64,000 nucleotides of DNA from Marinithermofilum abyssi (GTDB taxonomy: Bacteria > Bacillota > Bacilli > Thermoactinomycetales > DSM-45169), in assembly GCF_014641195.1 (NCBI RefSeq), contig NZ_BMHQ01000003.1, positions 124,001 through 188,000 on the forward strand, read 5' to 3'. The notes below the pieces were generated by a model. It was not told the origin of the DNA. It worked only from the letters and a program-made list of their open reading frames with translations, and searched no databases. Shown here piece by piece: positions 33,081 to 42,527 of this stretch (position 1 is the first letter of the stretch; every line of letters starts with the position of its first letter). Made by a program: the position numbers and the translations under genes.

Positions 33081-34112
33081 ATGAAGTCTGCAGCAGTTTT
33101 GGGAGCTGGGAGCTGGGGAACAGCTCTGGCCTCTGTGCTTACCGAAAATGGCTGGGAGACCACCCTTTGGGCACGGAGAGAGGAAGCGGTGCGGGAGATT
33201 AAAGAATCCGGCACCAATAAAAGATATTTGCCGGGCTTTCAATTGCCGAAAGGATTGCAAGCAACGACTTCCATCCAGGAAGCATTAACAGGCAAGCAGT
33301 TGGTGCTATTTGTGGTCCCGTCACACACAATGAGGGAAGTGGCTCGGGAAGCAGCGCGTTTTCTTCCCTCCGAAGCAATCGTCGCCCATGCTGCCAAAGG
33401 GTTTGAGCTGGACTCTCTGAAGCGGATTTCCGAAGTGTTAACGGAAGAATTGCCGGAAATAGAGGATCGCTTGGCGGTTTTGTCCGGTCCCAGCCACGCT
33501 GAAGAAGTGATCCGCAAATGTCCCACTACTGTCGTGGCGGCCGCGCGCCGCAGAGAGACAGCAGAAGCGGTACAGTCTGCTCTGATTAACAGTTTCTTCC
33601 GGGTTTATACGAATCCGGACTTGGTCGGAGTGGAAATCGGGGGCTCTTTGAAAAACATCATTGCTCTGGGAGCAGGTTTATCCGATGGATTGGGCTTTGG
33701 CGACAATGCAAAAGCGGCTCTCATTACCCGGGGATTGACAGAGATTGCCCGGTTAGGCATGGCGATGGGAGCACAAGCACTCACTTTTGCCGGTTTGGCA
33801 GGTGTTGGCGATCTGGTAGTTACCTGTACCAGTAAGCATAGCCGGAACTGGCGGGCTGGCAATCTGTTGAGCCAGGGTTTCCAATTGGAAGAGGTATTAG
33901 ACCAGATGGGGATGGTGGTGGAAGGAGTAAAAACCACCAAGGCTGCTTTCCAGCTGTGCCGGCAGTATGAAGTGGATATGCCCATCACTGAACAGCTGCA
34001 CGCCGTTCTGTTCGATCAAAAGCCCCCTCGTCTGGCGGTGGAAGATCTGATGACGCGGGGAAAAACGGATGAGATGGAAGAAATGATGACAGGAACAAAA
34101 CCGTGGGTGTAA
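33081..34112 (+). CDS. gpsA: NAD(P)-dependent glycerol-3-phosphate dehydrogenase
   Basis: 343 aa making sn-glycerol-3-phosphate for phospholipids. NAD site 'VLGAGSWGTALA' near residue 6; catalytic Lys in 'GGSLKNIIALGAG', and 'TCTSKHSRNWRAG' of the substrate domain. ATG 33081 follows TGAGGAGG, which is inside the plsY stop region; TTG 33066 would precede the ribosome site. Overlapping plsY-gpsA layout suggests coupled expression. Confidence 0.95.
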   Translation: MKSAAVLGAGSWGTALASVLTENGWETTLWARREEAVREIKESGTNKRYLPGFQLPKGLQATTSIQEALTGKQLVLFVVPSHTMREVAREAARFLPSEAIVAHAAKGFELDSLKRISEVLTEELPEIEDRLAVLSGPSHAEEVIRKCPTTVVAAARRRETAEAVQSALINSFFRVYTNPDLVGVEIGGSLKNIIALGAGLSDGLGFGDNAKAALITRGLTEIARLGMAMGAQALTFAGLAGVGDLVVTCTSKHSRNWRAGNLLSQGFQLEEVLDQMGMVVEGVKTTKAAFQLCRQYEVDMPITEQLHAVLFDQKPPRLAVEDLMTRGKTDEMEEMMTGTKPWV

Positions 34113-34249
34113 TGTGGGCGTTTTCCTTGTTGCCAACTGCAGGCTAGCTTCATACCTTGTAATATCTTCTGATTCCATGACCAAACATCGGGCTTTTAGT
34201 AAAGGGAACAGGGATCAGTGCTGGTGCTGGGAATGGAATCAAGAAAAAG

Positions 34250-34277
34250 GGGTAACGCATCTCGCGTTACCCCTGTT
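34250..34277 (-). terminator. Terminator between gpsA and the convergent hypothetical gene
   Basis: GGGGTAACGC / GCGTTACCCC stem with T-rich tails on both strands; the minus-strand gene's stop codon lies within the hairpin. Confidence 0.82.
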
Positions 34278-34764
34278 TTTGTCTGCGGATGGCGGTATCG
34301 GAGGTACTGGCACCTTGAATGATCCGGGAGAGTATCTGTTGAACAAGCGGTGTCTGCAACAGTTTCAGCACTTGAGCAAAATCGATCCCTTCAAGGAAAC
34401 GGGAGTACTGGCTGTTGCTCATTCCAGGCTCTCTTTCCAGCGGAGGCAGGTTGAGGCGGGGGATCTCTTCTTCATTGGAGGGTTTGATCAGACGCAAGGG
34501 GGATCTTCTCCGACGAGGGTTGTTTTTCTTATCCAAAAAGCTGTGAGCCAGCTCAAACATCTGATATGTGTTGTCCATGATGTTTTCCAGCCGTTGCAGA
34601 GACGTGCTAAGGTCTTTTACAGTGGAACGAAAAGTAAGGAAACTGCTTATAATATTGGCCAGGTTAGGGGTATTCAGGTTTGGTTGCTGTGAAGCAGCGG
34701 CCCTTTTCCGTGGTCGGGAGGGACGGGATCTCCGTATGCCTGGAGAAACAGGAGAGCGGTTCAT
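34267..34764 (-). CDS. Hypothetical basic protein in a sporulation neighbourhood
   Basis: 165 aa with an Arg/Ser-rich N-terminus (residues 1-25), a long amphipathic helical middle ('FLTFRSTVKDLSTSLQRLENIMDN', part of about residues 42-70), a basic 'RRRRSP' patch and a conserved-looking C-terminal segment. I recognise no family; size and basic, low-complexity termini recall small spore-coat-associated proteins, but that is speculation. ATG is preceded by AAGGAGATGAAC on the minus strand, which supports translation. It lies between gpsA and yphE-like genes, opposite to their direction. Confidence 0.65.
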   Translation of the reverse strand: MNRSPVSPGIRRSRPSRPRKRAAASQQPNLNTPNLANIISSFLTFRSTVKDLSTSLQRLENIMDNTYQMFELAHSFLDKKNNPRRRRSPLRLIKPSNEEEIPRLNLPPLEREPGMSNSQYSRFLEGIDFAQVLKLLQTPLVQQILSRIIQGASTSDTAIRRQKQG

Positions 34765-34909
34765 AGTTCATCTCCTTCCTTTCGGGCTATTGTCTCCCTA
34801 TCGTATGCGGAGACAGGAGTTTCGTTATAGGACATCCGCCTGGTTGATTGGTGGGCGAATGCGGATTTGCTATACTGAAGATATATTGAAGATGAGGAAT
34901 GATGGATAG

Positions 34910-35071
34910 ATGATGGATTCCATGATAGCGATCGTCCTCCTATTGATCAGCAATTTCATGATTGCCTGGACCCGTCAAGTGGGGAAGGGATGGGTGCGGA
35001 TCCTGTTTTCTGCCATTGCCGGTTTGTTGCTGATTCCTGCATTTTTGTTCGGCTTGCGGGCGTTGATGTGA
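34910..35071 (+). CDS. Small YphE/DUF2768-like membrane protein
   Basis: 53 aa with two hydrophobic helices (residues 4-19 and 31-50) around 'TRQVGKGWVR'. A ribosome site GAGGAAT lies before ATG 34910/34913. B. subtilis has the small membrane protein YphE at this point between gpsA and yphF. It overlaps no neighbour and is followed after 16 bases by the lipoprotein gene. Confidence 0.7.
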   Translation: MMDSMIAIVLLLISNFMIAWTRQVGKGWVRILFSAIAGLLLIPAFLFGLRALM

Positions 35072-35087
35072 GGAAGGGGGTGTGATG

Positions 35088-35804
35088 ATGCGTCGTTGGT
35101 TGACTATATCTGCCCTAGCGGGATTTCTCTTACTGACGGCGGCCTGCGGGTCGGCAGAGCGGTTCCAGCAGGAAGCGTCCAATGAATTGCCGGGACATGT
35201 CCGATTGGCGGAGGATGCGGTGAGAAGTTATCAAAAGGAACATCAAAAGGTTCCCCCGTTGAAGCGCAAATCCTTGGATGATCCCGATTATCCTCTGTAT
35301 GTTGTCGATTTTGAAAAGATAAAACCTTACATAAAGGAGATTCCTTCAACAGCTTTTGAAAGCGGAGGGGCATTTGTCTATGTGATTCCCGATCCTTATG
35401 CCAAAGAAGTGATGGTTCGGGTGATGGATCTCCGGTTAATGGAAAAGATGCGCGATCTGCAGGGCGATGTGAACGCTTTTCATGCGTCGGAAGGCCGGTG
35501 GCCCCGAGGAAAAAAACAGGGGAAGGAGATGTATACTCTCTCATTTCAAGCCATGGATATGGAACCGGTTGTGATCCCCAGTCCTTATCACGCAGATTTC
35601 GAGCTTCCGGTCCTGATCGACGAAAAAGGCCGTCTGCACTTGGATTACCGGATGGATGCGATGCGTAACATTCAGGAAAAAAACAAACAGCCGGATAAAA
35701 AAGAAGATCTCCGTAACGTATTAATGGAAGATCATCCCTATGTACCGTTGTACTCTCCTCCGATGCGTTATGAAAAGAAAGAACCGGTGTTTGTGAAGAA
35801 GTAA
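35088..35804 (+). CDS. YphF-like lipoprotein
   Basis: 238 aa. Lipoprotein signal peptide 'RRWLTISALAGFLLLTAAC' with lipobox LTAAC; Cys about residue 20 would be acylated. The rest is a charged extracytoplasmic domain without a known motif, and ends in a Pro/Lys-rich tail. B. subtilis yphF, of unknown function, lies at the same place before spoIVA. ATG 35088 is favoured by AGGAAGGGGG; ATG 35085 is equally possible. Confidence 0.8.
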   Translation: MRRWLTISALAGFLLLTAACGSAERFQQEASNELPGHVRLAEDAVRSYQKEHQKVPPLKRKSLDDPDYPLYVVDFEKIKPYIKEIPSTAFESGGAFVYVIPDPYAKEVMVRVMDLRLMEKMRDLQGDVNAFHASEGRWPRGKKQGKEMYTLSFQAMDMEPVVIPSPYHADFELPVLIDEKGRLHLDYRMDAMRNIQEKNKQPDKKEDLRNVLMEDHPYVPLYSPPMRYEKKEPVFVKK

Positions 35805-36155
35805 ATCGCGGCCTTTGTACGACGTACTCGCCATTAAACCGCATCGTGATGCCGGAGAGGGAGAAACGGGTTAGAAGAGCTTTTTCGTTTAAGAGTTTTT
35901 TTTTATCAAGTTAACCGCTGTCAGCGGTTTTTTTGTTGGACTGATATAAGACGGGCCTTATTTGCATACTCCTTTTATCAGTGAAACTTTGTCCGACGCT
36001 CGAACACGTCTCTCTTTTTTCTCACAAGAGGAATCATAAAGGGGAAAAGTCCTCATATATTTATAGTGTCCAAAGCCACGGAGAGCGTGGAAGGCGGCAG
36101 TTTTGCCTTCGCACCGACGACACATGGATGGTCGGTATTTTAAGGAGGGGTTTTC
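35805..36155 (+). other. Spacer before spoIVA: terminator and leader
   Basis: No gene seen. It holds a terminator (35912-35937), a possible sigma-E promoter with an ATA element near 35944 and CATACTCC near 35964, and further short hairpins such as CCACGGAGAGCGTGG near 36075. Transcription of spoIVA in the mother cell is known to use sigma-E; the exact site here is a guess. Confidence 0.5.
35912..35937 (+). terminator. Terminator after the yphF-like gene
   Basis: AACCGCT / AGCGGTT stem, loop GTC, followed by seven T residues. Confidence 0.8.
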
Positions 36156-37634
36156 GTGCAAAAAGTCGATATCTTTAAAGATATTGCGGAAAGGACAGGA
36201 GGAGACATTTATCTAGGTGTGGTCGGTGCGGTACGCACCGGGAAGTCCACGTTCATTAAGCGGTTTATGGAACAGGTGGTGATTCCTAACATTTCAGAGG
36301 AAGCAGAGCGCATTCGGGCTACGGATGAGCTTCCCCAAAGCGGTGCGGGAAGAACCATTACAACCATCGAACCCAAATTTGTTCCCAATCAGGCGGTCAA
36401 ACTGCATGTCACCGAGGGGATTGATATCAATGTGCGCCTGGTGGACTGTGTTGGCTATGCCATATCGGGAGCGCGGGGATATGAAGATGAAGCGGGCCCG
36501 CGGATGATCAACACCCCTTGGTATGAAGAGCCGATCCCCTTCCAGGAAGCGGCGGAAGTGGGCACTCGGAAGGTGATTCAGGAACATTCCACCTTGGGGG
36601 TGTTGGTGACTACCGACGGTTCCATTACCGATATTCCCCGCCATGAATATGAAGAGGTAGAGGCGCGGGTGGTTGAAGAATTGAAGGAAGTGGGAAAACC
36701 GTTTATCGTGGTTCTCAATTCCACCCGTCCTTACAGTGAAGATGTTCAGCAGTTGAAATCCGAATTGGAAGAAAAGTACGACACGCCGGTGCTGGCCATG
36801 AGCGTGGTGACAATGGGAGAAGAAGAAGTATACGCGGTTTTGAAAGAAGTATTGTTCGAATTCCCGGTTCATGAAGTAAACGTAAATCTGCCCAGTTGGG
36901 TGATGGTGCTGGATGAAGAGCACTGGCTCCGGAAAAACTTCGAAACTTCCGTGCGGGAAACGGTAAAAGATATTCGGCGGTTGCGGGATGTGGATCAAGT
37001 CGTCGGTCATTTTGCCGAGTATGAATATATCGAACGGGCGGGACTTTCCGGCATGGATATGGGGCAAGGGGTGGCGGAAATTGACCTGTATGCCCCGGAT
37101 GAGCTGTATGATCAGATTCTGACGGAAGTGGTGGGAGTGGAGATCCGGGGTAAGGATCACCTCTTGGAGCTGATGCAGGAGTTTAGTACCGCCAAGCGGG
37201 AATACGACAAGGTAGCGGATGCGATTCAGATGGTGCGTACCACGGGTTACGGGATAGCAGCACCGACGCTGGAAGAGATGGCGCTGGACGAACCGGAGTT
37301 GATCAAACAGGGCCCCCGTTTCGGCGTCCGATTAAAGGCGACGGCTCCCTCCATCCACATGATCCGGGTCAATGTTCACTCCGAATTTGCCCCCATCATT
37401 GGGTCGGAGCGGCAAAGTGAGGAGTTGGTCAATTATCTGATGCGGGACTTTGAGAGCGATCCCTTGAGCATCTGGGAATCCGACATTTTCGGTCGCTCAC
37501 TTCATTCCATCGTAAGGGAAGGCATTCAAGCCAAACTGTCCATGATGCCGGAGAATGCCCGCTACAAACTACAAGAAACCCTGGAACGAATAATCAATGA
37601 GGGTTCCGGCGGTTTAATCGCCATCATCTTGTAA
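36156..37634 (+). CDS. spoIVA: Stage IV sporulation protein A (coat basement ATPase)
   Basis: 492 aa, the length of B. subtilis SpoIVA. The N-terminal TRAFAC-type ATPase domain carries Walker A 'GAVRTGKST' near residue 22 and a G4-like 'NSTRPY' motif; the C-terminus ends in the hydrophobic 'GGLIAIIL' tail needed for anchoring at the forespore. SpoIVA polymerises with ATP hydrolysis to form the base of the spore coat. GTG 36156 follows AAGGAGGGG. Confidence 0.97.
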   Translation: MQKVDIFKDIAERTGGDIYLGVVGAVRTGKSTFIKRFMEQVVIPNISEEAERIRATDELPQSGAGRTITTIEPKFVPNQAVKLHVTEGIDINVRLVDCVGYAISGARGYEDEAGPRMINTPWYEEPIPFQEAAEVGTRKVIQEHSTLGVLVTTDGSITDIPRHEYEEVEARVVEELKEVGKPFIVVLNSTRPYSEDVQQLKSELEEKYDTPVLAMSVVTMGEEEVYAVLKEVLFEFPVHEVNVNLPSWVMVLDEEHWLRKNFETSVRETVKDIRRLRDVDQVVGHFAEYEYIERAGLSGMDMGQGVAEIDLYAPDELYDQILTEVVGVEIRGKDHLLELMQEFSTAKREYDKVADAIQMVRTTGYGIAAPTLEEMALDEPELIKQGPRFGVRLKATAPSIHMIRVNVHSEFAPIIGSERQSEELVNYLMRDFESDPLSIWESDIFGRSLHSIVREGIQAKLSMMPENARYKLQETLERIINEGSGGLIAIIL

Positions 37635-37647
37635 GCTCTGCCCCGGA

Positions 37648-37681
37648 TGAAAAAAGCGCTCAAAATGAGTGCTTTTTTTGC
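37648..37681 (+). terminator. Terminator after spoIVA
   Basis: AAAAAAGCGCTCA / TGAGTGCTTTTTTT imperfect stem with strong T-run. Confidence 0.85.
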
Positions 37682-37821
37682 TTGGAAATCACGTTTACAC
37701 TTGAATTATCCCTGTTTTCTGTATTACTATAGGTTTGTCCTACCTGATGATCTCACGTATAAGATGCTTAAAAGCAGTGAACCATTGAGGTAGATGTTGT
37801 TATAGAAGGGAGATGAACAGT

Positions 37822-38100
37822 GTGAACAAAACCGAATTGATTGCCCAGGTGGCTGAAAAAACCAACATGACCAAAAAGGATGCGACTCAAGCGGTGGACG
37901 CCGTATTCGAGTCCATCACGGAAGCGCTTCGCTCCGGTGACAAAGTGCAACTGATCGGGTTCGGTAACTTCGAAGTGCGCGAACGTGCTGCCCGTAAGGG
38001 TCGCAACCCGCAAACCGGCGAAGAAATTCAAATCGCTGCCAGCAAGGTTCCGGCGTTTAAACCGGGGAAAGCCTTGAAAGAGGACGTTAACAAGAAGTAA
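37822..38100 (+). CDS. hbs: DNA-binding protein HU
   Basis: 92-aa nucleoid protein, exactly the length of B. subtilis HBsu. It begins '[21 protein letters not shown]' and contains the conserved '[18 protein letters not shown]' and '[12 protein letters not shown]'. GTG 37822 is chosen over ATG 37813 because it gives the family N-terminus and has GAAGGGAGA at 8 bases. HU bends and compacts DNA as a dimer. Confidence 0.97.
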   Translation: MNKTELIAQVAEKTNMTKKDATQAVDAVFESITEALRSGDKVQLIGFGNFEVRERAARKGRNPQTGEEIQIAASKVPAFKPGKALKEDVNKK

Positions 38101-38174
38101 CGATCAGGTGGCATTACATAGTTCTCATCCATGTATGGGAGCCCTTGATTTTTGCGATTCATTTGAACCGTTAT

Positions 38175-38203
38175 GAAAAAGACCCTCCAGGGTCTTTTTC
38201 TTT
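38175..38203 (+). terminator. Terminator after hbs
   Basis: AAAAAGACCC, loop TCCA, GGGTCTTTTT. Confidence 0.88.
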
Positions 38204-38287
38204 ATCCGTTGTCCAGCAGGGTTTGTGGTATAATCACAGGGAGTCTGATCCGCACTGAGCGGTTTGTAATCATTGGAGGCGAAAGTT

Positions 38288-38857
38288 GTGGGAGTGGATC
38301 ACGCAAAAATTGAGCAAGCAGTACGCATGATATTGGAAGCGGTGGGGGAAGATCCGGATCGGGAAGGTCTCTTGGATACCCCGAAACGGGTCGCCCGTAT
38401 GTACGAAGAGGTGTTTGCGGGTCTCCGTGATGATCCGAGACAATATTTTTCGACCATTTTCAGTGAAGATCATGAGGAATTGGTGTTGGTGAAGGATATC
38501 CCCTTCTACTCGATGTGCGAACACCACCTGGTTCCATTTTACGGGCGGGCTCATGTGGGGTACATCCCGCGGAACGGACGGGTGGCCGGACTGAGCAAAC
38601 TGGCCCGCGCAGTGGAAGCGGTGGCCCGGCGTCCCCAACTGCAGGAACGGATCACCTATTCTGTAGCGGATGCCATAGAAGAATGTCTCAAACCTCACGG
38701 AGTGATCGTGGTTGTAGAGGCGGAGCATATGTGCATGACCATGCGCGGTGTAAAAAAGCCGGGATCGATGACAGTCACATCGGCCGTGCGCGGTGTTTTT
38801 GAAAAGGATGCAGCAGCCCGCGCGGAAGCATTAAGTCTGATTGGAATCGGCCGCTGA
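38288..38857 (+). CDS. folE: GTP cyclohydrolase I
   Basis: 189 aa catalysing the first step of folate synthesis (GTP to dihydroneopterin triphosphate). Zinc and catalytic residues are in '[20 protein letters not shown]' and '[13 protein letters not shown]'. GTG 38288 is favoured because GGAGGCG lies 8 bases upstream; the frame is open from TTG 38273. In B. subtilis this gene is mtrA and is followed by mtrB; here a tRNA gene lies between the two. Confidence 0.95.
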   Translation: MGVDHAKIEQAVRMILEAVGEDPDREGLLDTPKRVARMYEEVFAGLRDDPRQYFSTIFSEDHEELVLVKDIPFYSMCEHHLVPFYGRAHVGYIPRNGRVAGLSKLARAVEAVARRPQLQERITYSVADAIEECLKPHGVIVVVEAEHMCMTMRGVKKPGSMTVTSAVRGVFEKDAAARAEALSLIGIGR

Positions 38858-38889
38858 TAAAAGTCGCCAAAAAAATCCCGACATAACCC

Positions 38890-38918
38890 TTGACACTTAG
38901 ATATAGCCGCGATATACT
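38890..38918 (+). promoter_or_regulatory. Promoter of tRNA-Pro
   Basis: Consensus TTGACA (38890-38895), 17-base spacer, TATACT (38913-38918), 42 bases before the tRNA. Confidence 0.85.
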
Positions 38919-38960
38919 TATTCATGTCGCTTCGCTGCTACAGCTTGTCAGGCACTATGT

Positions 38961-39037
38961 CGGGCTATGGCGCAGCTTGGTAGCGCGCTTGCATGGGGCG
39001 CAAGAGGTCGTCGGTTCAAATCCGGCTAGCCCGACCA
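38961..39037 (+). tRNA. tRNA-Pro (GGG)
   Basis: Acceptor CGGGCTA / TAGCCCG, anticodon loop ATGGGGC giving GGG, T-arm CGGTTCAAATCCG, encoded CCA. It has its own promoter and terminator and interrupts the folE-mtrB pair. Confidence 0.95.
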
Positions 39038-39042
39038 AAGCA

Positions 39043-39073
39043 AAGGCTCTCCGATCAGGAGAGCCTTTTTTCA
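39043..39073 (+). terminator. Terminator of tRNA-Pro
   Basis: AAGGCTCTCC / GGAGAGCCTT stem followed by a T-run. Confidence 0.9.
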
Positions 39074-39168
39074 TGCCTGTTCGAACGGACTCAGAAAAAA
39101 TTGACAGGGTTTTGTTTTTGCGCCATAGTGGAAGATAACTGCGATATGCTTTTCGAGGAGGTTGGGCC

Positions 39169-39390
39169 ATGACAGATAATTGGGGAGATTACTTTGTGGT
39201 CAAAGCAAAAGAAAACGGGGTGAATGTGATCGGCCTTACCCGCGGGAAAGATACCCGTTTTCACCATTCCGAGAAGTTGGATAAGGGAGAAGTGATGATG
39301 GTTCAGTTCACCGAGCATACTTCTGCCGTCAAAATCCGCGGTAAAGCGGAGATCATGACCCCCTTCGGGACGATGAACACGGAAGATTAA
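39169..39390 (+). CDS. mtrB: trp RNA-binding attenuation protein TRAP (MtrB)
   Basis: 73-aa subunit of the 11-mer ring that binds tryptophan and then wraps RNA carrying GAG/UAG triplets. Family residues visible include '[20 protein letters not shown]', the tryptophan-pocket '[13 protein letters not shown]' and the RNA-contact Lys/Arg residues. Start ATG 39169 follows CGAGGAGG. Its target leader is 7 kb downstream before trpE, so this window contains both halves of the control system. Confidence 0.97.
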   Translation: MTDNWGDYFVVKAKENGVNVIGLTRGKDTRFHHSEKLDKGEVMMVQFTEHTSAVKIRGKAEIMTPFGTMNTED

Positions 39391-39451
39391 AGAGGCATGT
39401 TTCGCCGGAGACACCGATACAATGAGGGTAGACAGGTTTGAGGGGGAATCG

Positions 39452-39964
39452 ATGTTGCAGCACCTTTCCGTCCGTCTCGCCCTCTCGGTGTGTTGTTCGG
39501 CTGTCATCGCATCGTTGTTGTCTCTCGTTCCGGGGTGGATCGGCTCGGAGAGGCAGGATGCGGATTTGCCTGCGTTTCAACAGGAATCGAGAGGCCATTT
39601 GACTGCCGACAATGTGGTGAATATGCTGACAGCTCGTGATTGGCAAGCCGATCTTAGTCAGGTGGACTGGGATGCCCCCAACCGTTCTTTGCGGTTGCGG
39701 ATCGTCTCCTATGAAAAGGAACGTTTGTATCACGATGCATTGGCACTGATCCGGCACGTGTTTTCCACTGCGGATAATGTGCGCCTCCTTCAGCTGGAGG
39801 CTTTGCAGTCGGGTACAAGGCAGGGTTTTGTGGTGAAAGCCCGTCCTTCTGATGTAAGAAGGTGGGCCATGCTCCGAGACGACTCCAAAAAACCGGAGGA
39901 AGTTCTGAGAGCTGTGTTCCGACTGGAGCCATTTCAATCCGGGGGCCTTGGGACGGAGGAATGA
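39452..39964 (+). CDS. Hypothetical membrane-anchored protein
   Basis: 170 aa with an N-terminal hydrophobic segment (about residues 5-27), probably a membrane anchor, and a soluble extracytoplasmic domain without recognised motifs. ATG 39452 follows GAGGGGGAATC. It lies between mtrB and hepS. B. subtilis has no matching gene at this site as far as I recall. Confidence 0.6.
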   Translation: MLQHLSVRLALSVCCSAVIASLLSLVPGWIGSERQDADLPAFQQESRGHLTADNVVNMLTARDWQADLSQVDWDAPNRSLRLRIVSYEKERLYHDALALIRHVFSTADNVRLLQLEALQSGTRQGFVVKARPSDVRRWAMLRDDSKKPEEVLRAVFRLEPFQSGGLGTEE

Positions 39965-40045
39965 TTCAGTGTTGCTCCCATCAAAGTGTGTTATACTGAA
40001 ATGGAAATTCATCGTATGAGTGTGAGTGGGTTTGGGGGGCGCAAA

Positions 40046-40786
40046 ATGACGTCCATGTCGAAAGACTTGCAAAAAATTTTAGCGGAAATCGCCGATCAAT
40101 CACGATATTCCTATATGGAAAAACATATTCGGCGGCCGGAGATCCCCGTTTTTTTTGTGCGGGTCCTGTATTGGATGCTGCGGTCGCATGCTTTGCCGGG
40201 GGAACGGATTCATCGCTATTGTGTAACGGCCGCGCTGGTAAAGATGGGGCTGGATATCCATGATCAAGTATCCACCAAAAAAGAGTCAGGTCGTGCCGGA
40301 ATGCGTTCCCGCCAATTGACCGTATTGGCGGGCGATTATTTTAGCAGCCTTTTTTATCGGGGGTTGGCTGATACTGGTGAAGTGGATGCCATCCAATGGC
40401 TGTCCGAAGGCATTTGTGATATCAATAAGGCGAAAATGGATTTGTATCTGATGCAGCAGGAGGGGGTACCCTTGTCTCCTTCGGTGGGCATCCAACTGAT
40501 ACGCAGGATCCACGCCGGTTTGGTGACGGCGCTCTGCCGCCGATTGCCCGGTGCAGAGGAGAATTCCTGGGAACGTCTCGCCGGTCATCTGGTGACGCTG
40601 TATTATGCCCAACGGGGAGATCATCATCGGTGGCTGACGGTTCCGGAAGGCTGGCTGCAACCCTTGGCGATGGAGGCGGTACAGATCGCCAAACAAATGC
40701 GGCCATTGGATGAATGCGGGGAAGTAAACGGATTGATCATGGAAACTGCCGCCGGAATGGATGAAACGCTGGTTCGAGAGGGATGA
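40046..40786 (+). CDS. hepS: Heptaprenyl diphosphate synthase component I
   Basis: 246 aa (from ATG 40046), the small non-catalytic subunit that with HepT makes the C35 side chain of menaquinone-7. The family pattern 'VTAALVKMGLDIHDQV' and 'QLTVLAGDYFSSLFYRGLA' resembles polyprenyl synthases without their Asp-rich motifs. A GGGGGGCG ribosome site precedes ATG 40046. Operon hepS-menG-hepT as in B. subtilis (gerC). Confidence 0.9.
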   Translation: MTSMSKDLQKILAEIADQSRYSYMEKHIRRPEIPVFFVRVLYWMLRSHALPGERIHRYCVTAALVKMGLDIHDQVSTKKESGRAGMRSRQLTVLAGDYFSSLFYRGLADTGEVDAIQWLSEGICDINKAKMDLYLMQQEGVPLSPSVGIQLIRRIHAGLVTALCRRLPGAEENSWERLAGHLVTLYYAQRGDHHRWLTVPEGWLQPLAMEAVQIAKQMRPLDECGEVNGLIMETAAGMDETLVREG

Positions 40787-40792
40787 GCATCA

Positions 40793-41515
40793 TTGAGCCA
40801 ACAGGCGCAACAAAAGTCCAAGGAAGAGTTTGTTCACCAGGTGTTTGAAAGTATTGCCAAAGATTATGACCGGATGAACACCATCTTAAGCTTTCGCCGT
40901 CACAAAAGCTGGCGGAAATTTGCCATGAAAAAAATGGCCGTTCAGCCCGGGGATTCGGCGATCGATGTGTGTTGCGGAACCTGTGATTGGGCGATCTCCA
41001 TCGCGGAAGCCTCTGGTACCGGCAACGTTGTGGGGTTGGATTTCAGCGAAAAGATGTTGGAAGTAGGCCGGGGCAAAGTGGATCGGCGGGGATTGTCCCA
41101 GCAGGTTTCCTTGATCCGGGGCAACGCCATGTCCCTTCCTTTTCCGGACAACACTTTTGATTATGCGACCATTGGATTTGCCTTGCGCAATGTTCCGGAT
41201 TATCGTCATGTGTTGAAAGAGATGGCACGGGTGGTGAAGCCGGGTGGGAAAGTGGTGTCTCTGGAGTTGTCCAAGCCCACGTGGCCGCTGTTTCGAAGCA
41301 TTTATTATTTTTATTTCCAACGATTGCTTCCTTGGTTAGGAAAATTGCTGGCCAACCGTTATGAACAATATCGCTGGCTGCCGGAATCCTTGATTGCATT
41401 TCCCGACTACAAGGAACTGGCTTCCATTATGGAGCGGGACGGTTGTTTCAACCGAGTGGAGGTATACCCGTTAACCGGGGGAATTGCTGCATTACACATC
41501 GGACACAAAAAATGA
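40793..41515 (+). CDS. menG: Demethylmenaquinone methyltransferase
   Basis: 240-aa SAM-dependent methyltransferase (UbiE/MenG), last step of menaquinone synthesis. SAM-binding '[18 protein letters not shown]' and '[23 protein letters not shown]' are family hallmarks; the usual 'GTGDW' reads GTCDW here. TTG 40793 is used as start behind GAGGGATGAG. It sits between hepS and hepT. Confidence 0.94.
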   Translation: MSQQAQQKSKEEFVHQVFESIAKDYDRMNTILSFRRHKSWRKFAMKKMAVQPGDSAIDVCCGTCDWAISIAEASGTGNVVGLDFSEKMLEVGRGKVDRRGLSQQVSLIRGNAMSLPFPDNTFDYATIGFALRNVPDYRHVLKEMARVVKPGGKVVSLELSKPTWPLFRSIYYFYFQRLLPWLGKLLANRYEQYRWLPESLIAFPDYKELASIMERDGCFNRVEVYPLTGGIAALHIGHKK

Positions 41516-41555
41516 TGCAAAGGTGTCGGACAGTTTGCAACCAGGGTGAAAAGAT

Positions 41556-42527
41556 ATGAAGCTGCAGGATATTTATCATGCATTACAATCCGATATCGGG
41601 GTGATTGAGGAAGAGCTGAGCCGTTCGGTTCAGTCGGAGCACCGGTTGCTCAATGAGTCATCCCTTCATTTGTTGGAAGCCGGGGGCAAACGGATGCGGC
41701 CGGTTTTCGTTTTGCTTGCAGGACAGTTCGGGGAGTATGACATCCACCGCTTAAAATGGGTGGCTGTTCCGTTGGAACTGATTCACATGGCGACATTGGT
41801 GCACGATGATGTGATAGATGATGCGGCCACGCGTCGGGGACGGCCCACAGTAAAAGCCAAGTGGGACAACCGGGTGGCCATGTATACGGGGGATTATATT
41901 TTCGCCCGGTCGTTGACGATCGCGGCCCAATTGCGGGAGCCCGAGGTGCATCGGGTATTGTCCCGCGCGATTGTGGAAATGTGCCGGGGCGAGATTGAAC
42001 AGATTCGTGATTTCTACAACGGAGATCAAAGTTTGTTGCGCTATTTTCGCCGGATCAAGCGGAAGACGGCTCTGTTAATGGCAATCAGCTGCCAGTTGGG
42101 AGCTTTAGTCAGCGGAGCCGATGCATGGGTGGTCCGCAAGCTTCGCTTGTATGGCTATTTTGTGGGGATGGCCTTTCAGATCACCGATGACGTGCTGGAC
42201 TTTATCGGAGATGAACAACAACTGGGAAAACCCGCCGGCAGTGACCTGCGGCAAGGGAATGTGACATTACCCGTGATTCATACCTTGCGGGAAGGGTCCG
42301 AAACACAACAAACGATGATTCGCCGCTATTTGTCGACGGAAGGAACAGCGGTTTCCGCAGATGAAGTGATTGGAATCGTCCGTCAATCTGAGGGGATTGC
42401 GTTCGCTCAGCAGATGGCCCGGCGCTATTTGGACAAAGCGATGGCGGTTTTGGAAGAGTTGCCGGACGGAAAAGCCAAGGAATCCTTCCGATTGATCGCC
42501 GAATTTATCGGGGGGCGGACTTACTGA
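41556..42527 (+). CDS. hepT: Heptaprenyl diphosphate synthase component II
   Basis: 323-aa catalytic trans-polyprenyl synthase. First Asp-rich motif 'LVHDDVIDDA' (about residues 83-92) and second 'ITDDVLDF' (about 209-216), plus 'GGKRMRP' for IPP binding. Works with HepS to build heptaprenyl diphosphate for menaquinone, which feeds the QcrABC complex encoded at the window end. Confidence 0.95.
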   Translation: MKLQDIYHALQSDIGVIEEELSRSVQSEHRLLNESSLHLLEAGGKRMRPVFVLLAGQFGEYDIHRLKWVAVPLELIHMATLVHDDVIDDAATRRGRPTVKAKWDNRVAMYTGDYIFARSLTIAAQLREPEVHRVLSRAIVEMCRGEIEQIRDFYNGDQSLLRYFRRIKRKTALLMAISCQLGALVSGADAWVVRKLRLYGYFVGMAFQITDDVLDFIGDEQQLGKPAGSDLRQGNVTLPVIHTLREGSETQQTMIRRYLSTEGTAVSADEVIGIVRQSEGIAFAQQMARRYLDKAMAVLEELPDGKAKESFRLIAEFIGGRTY

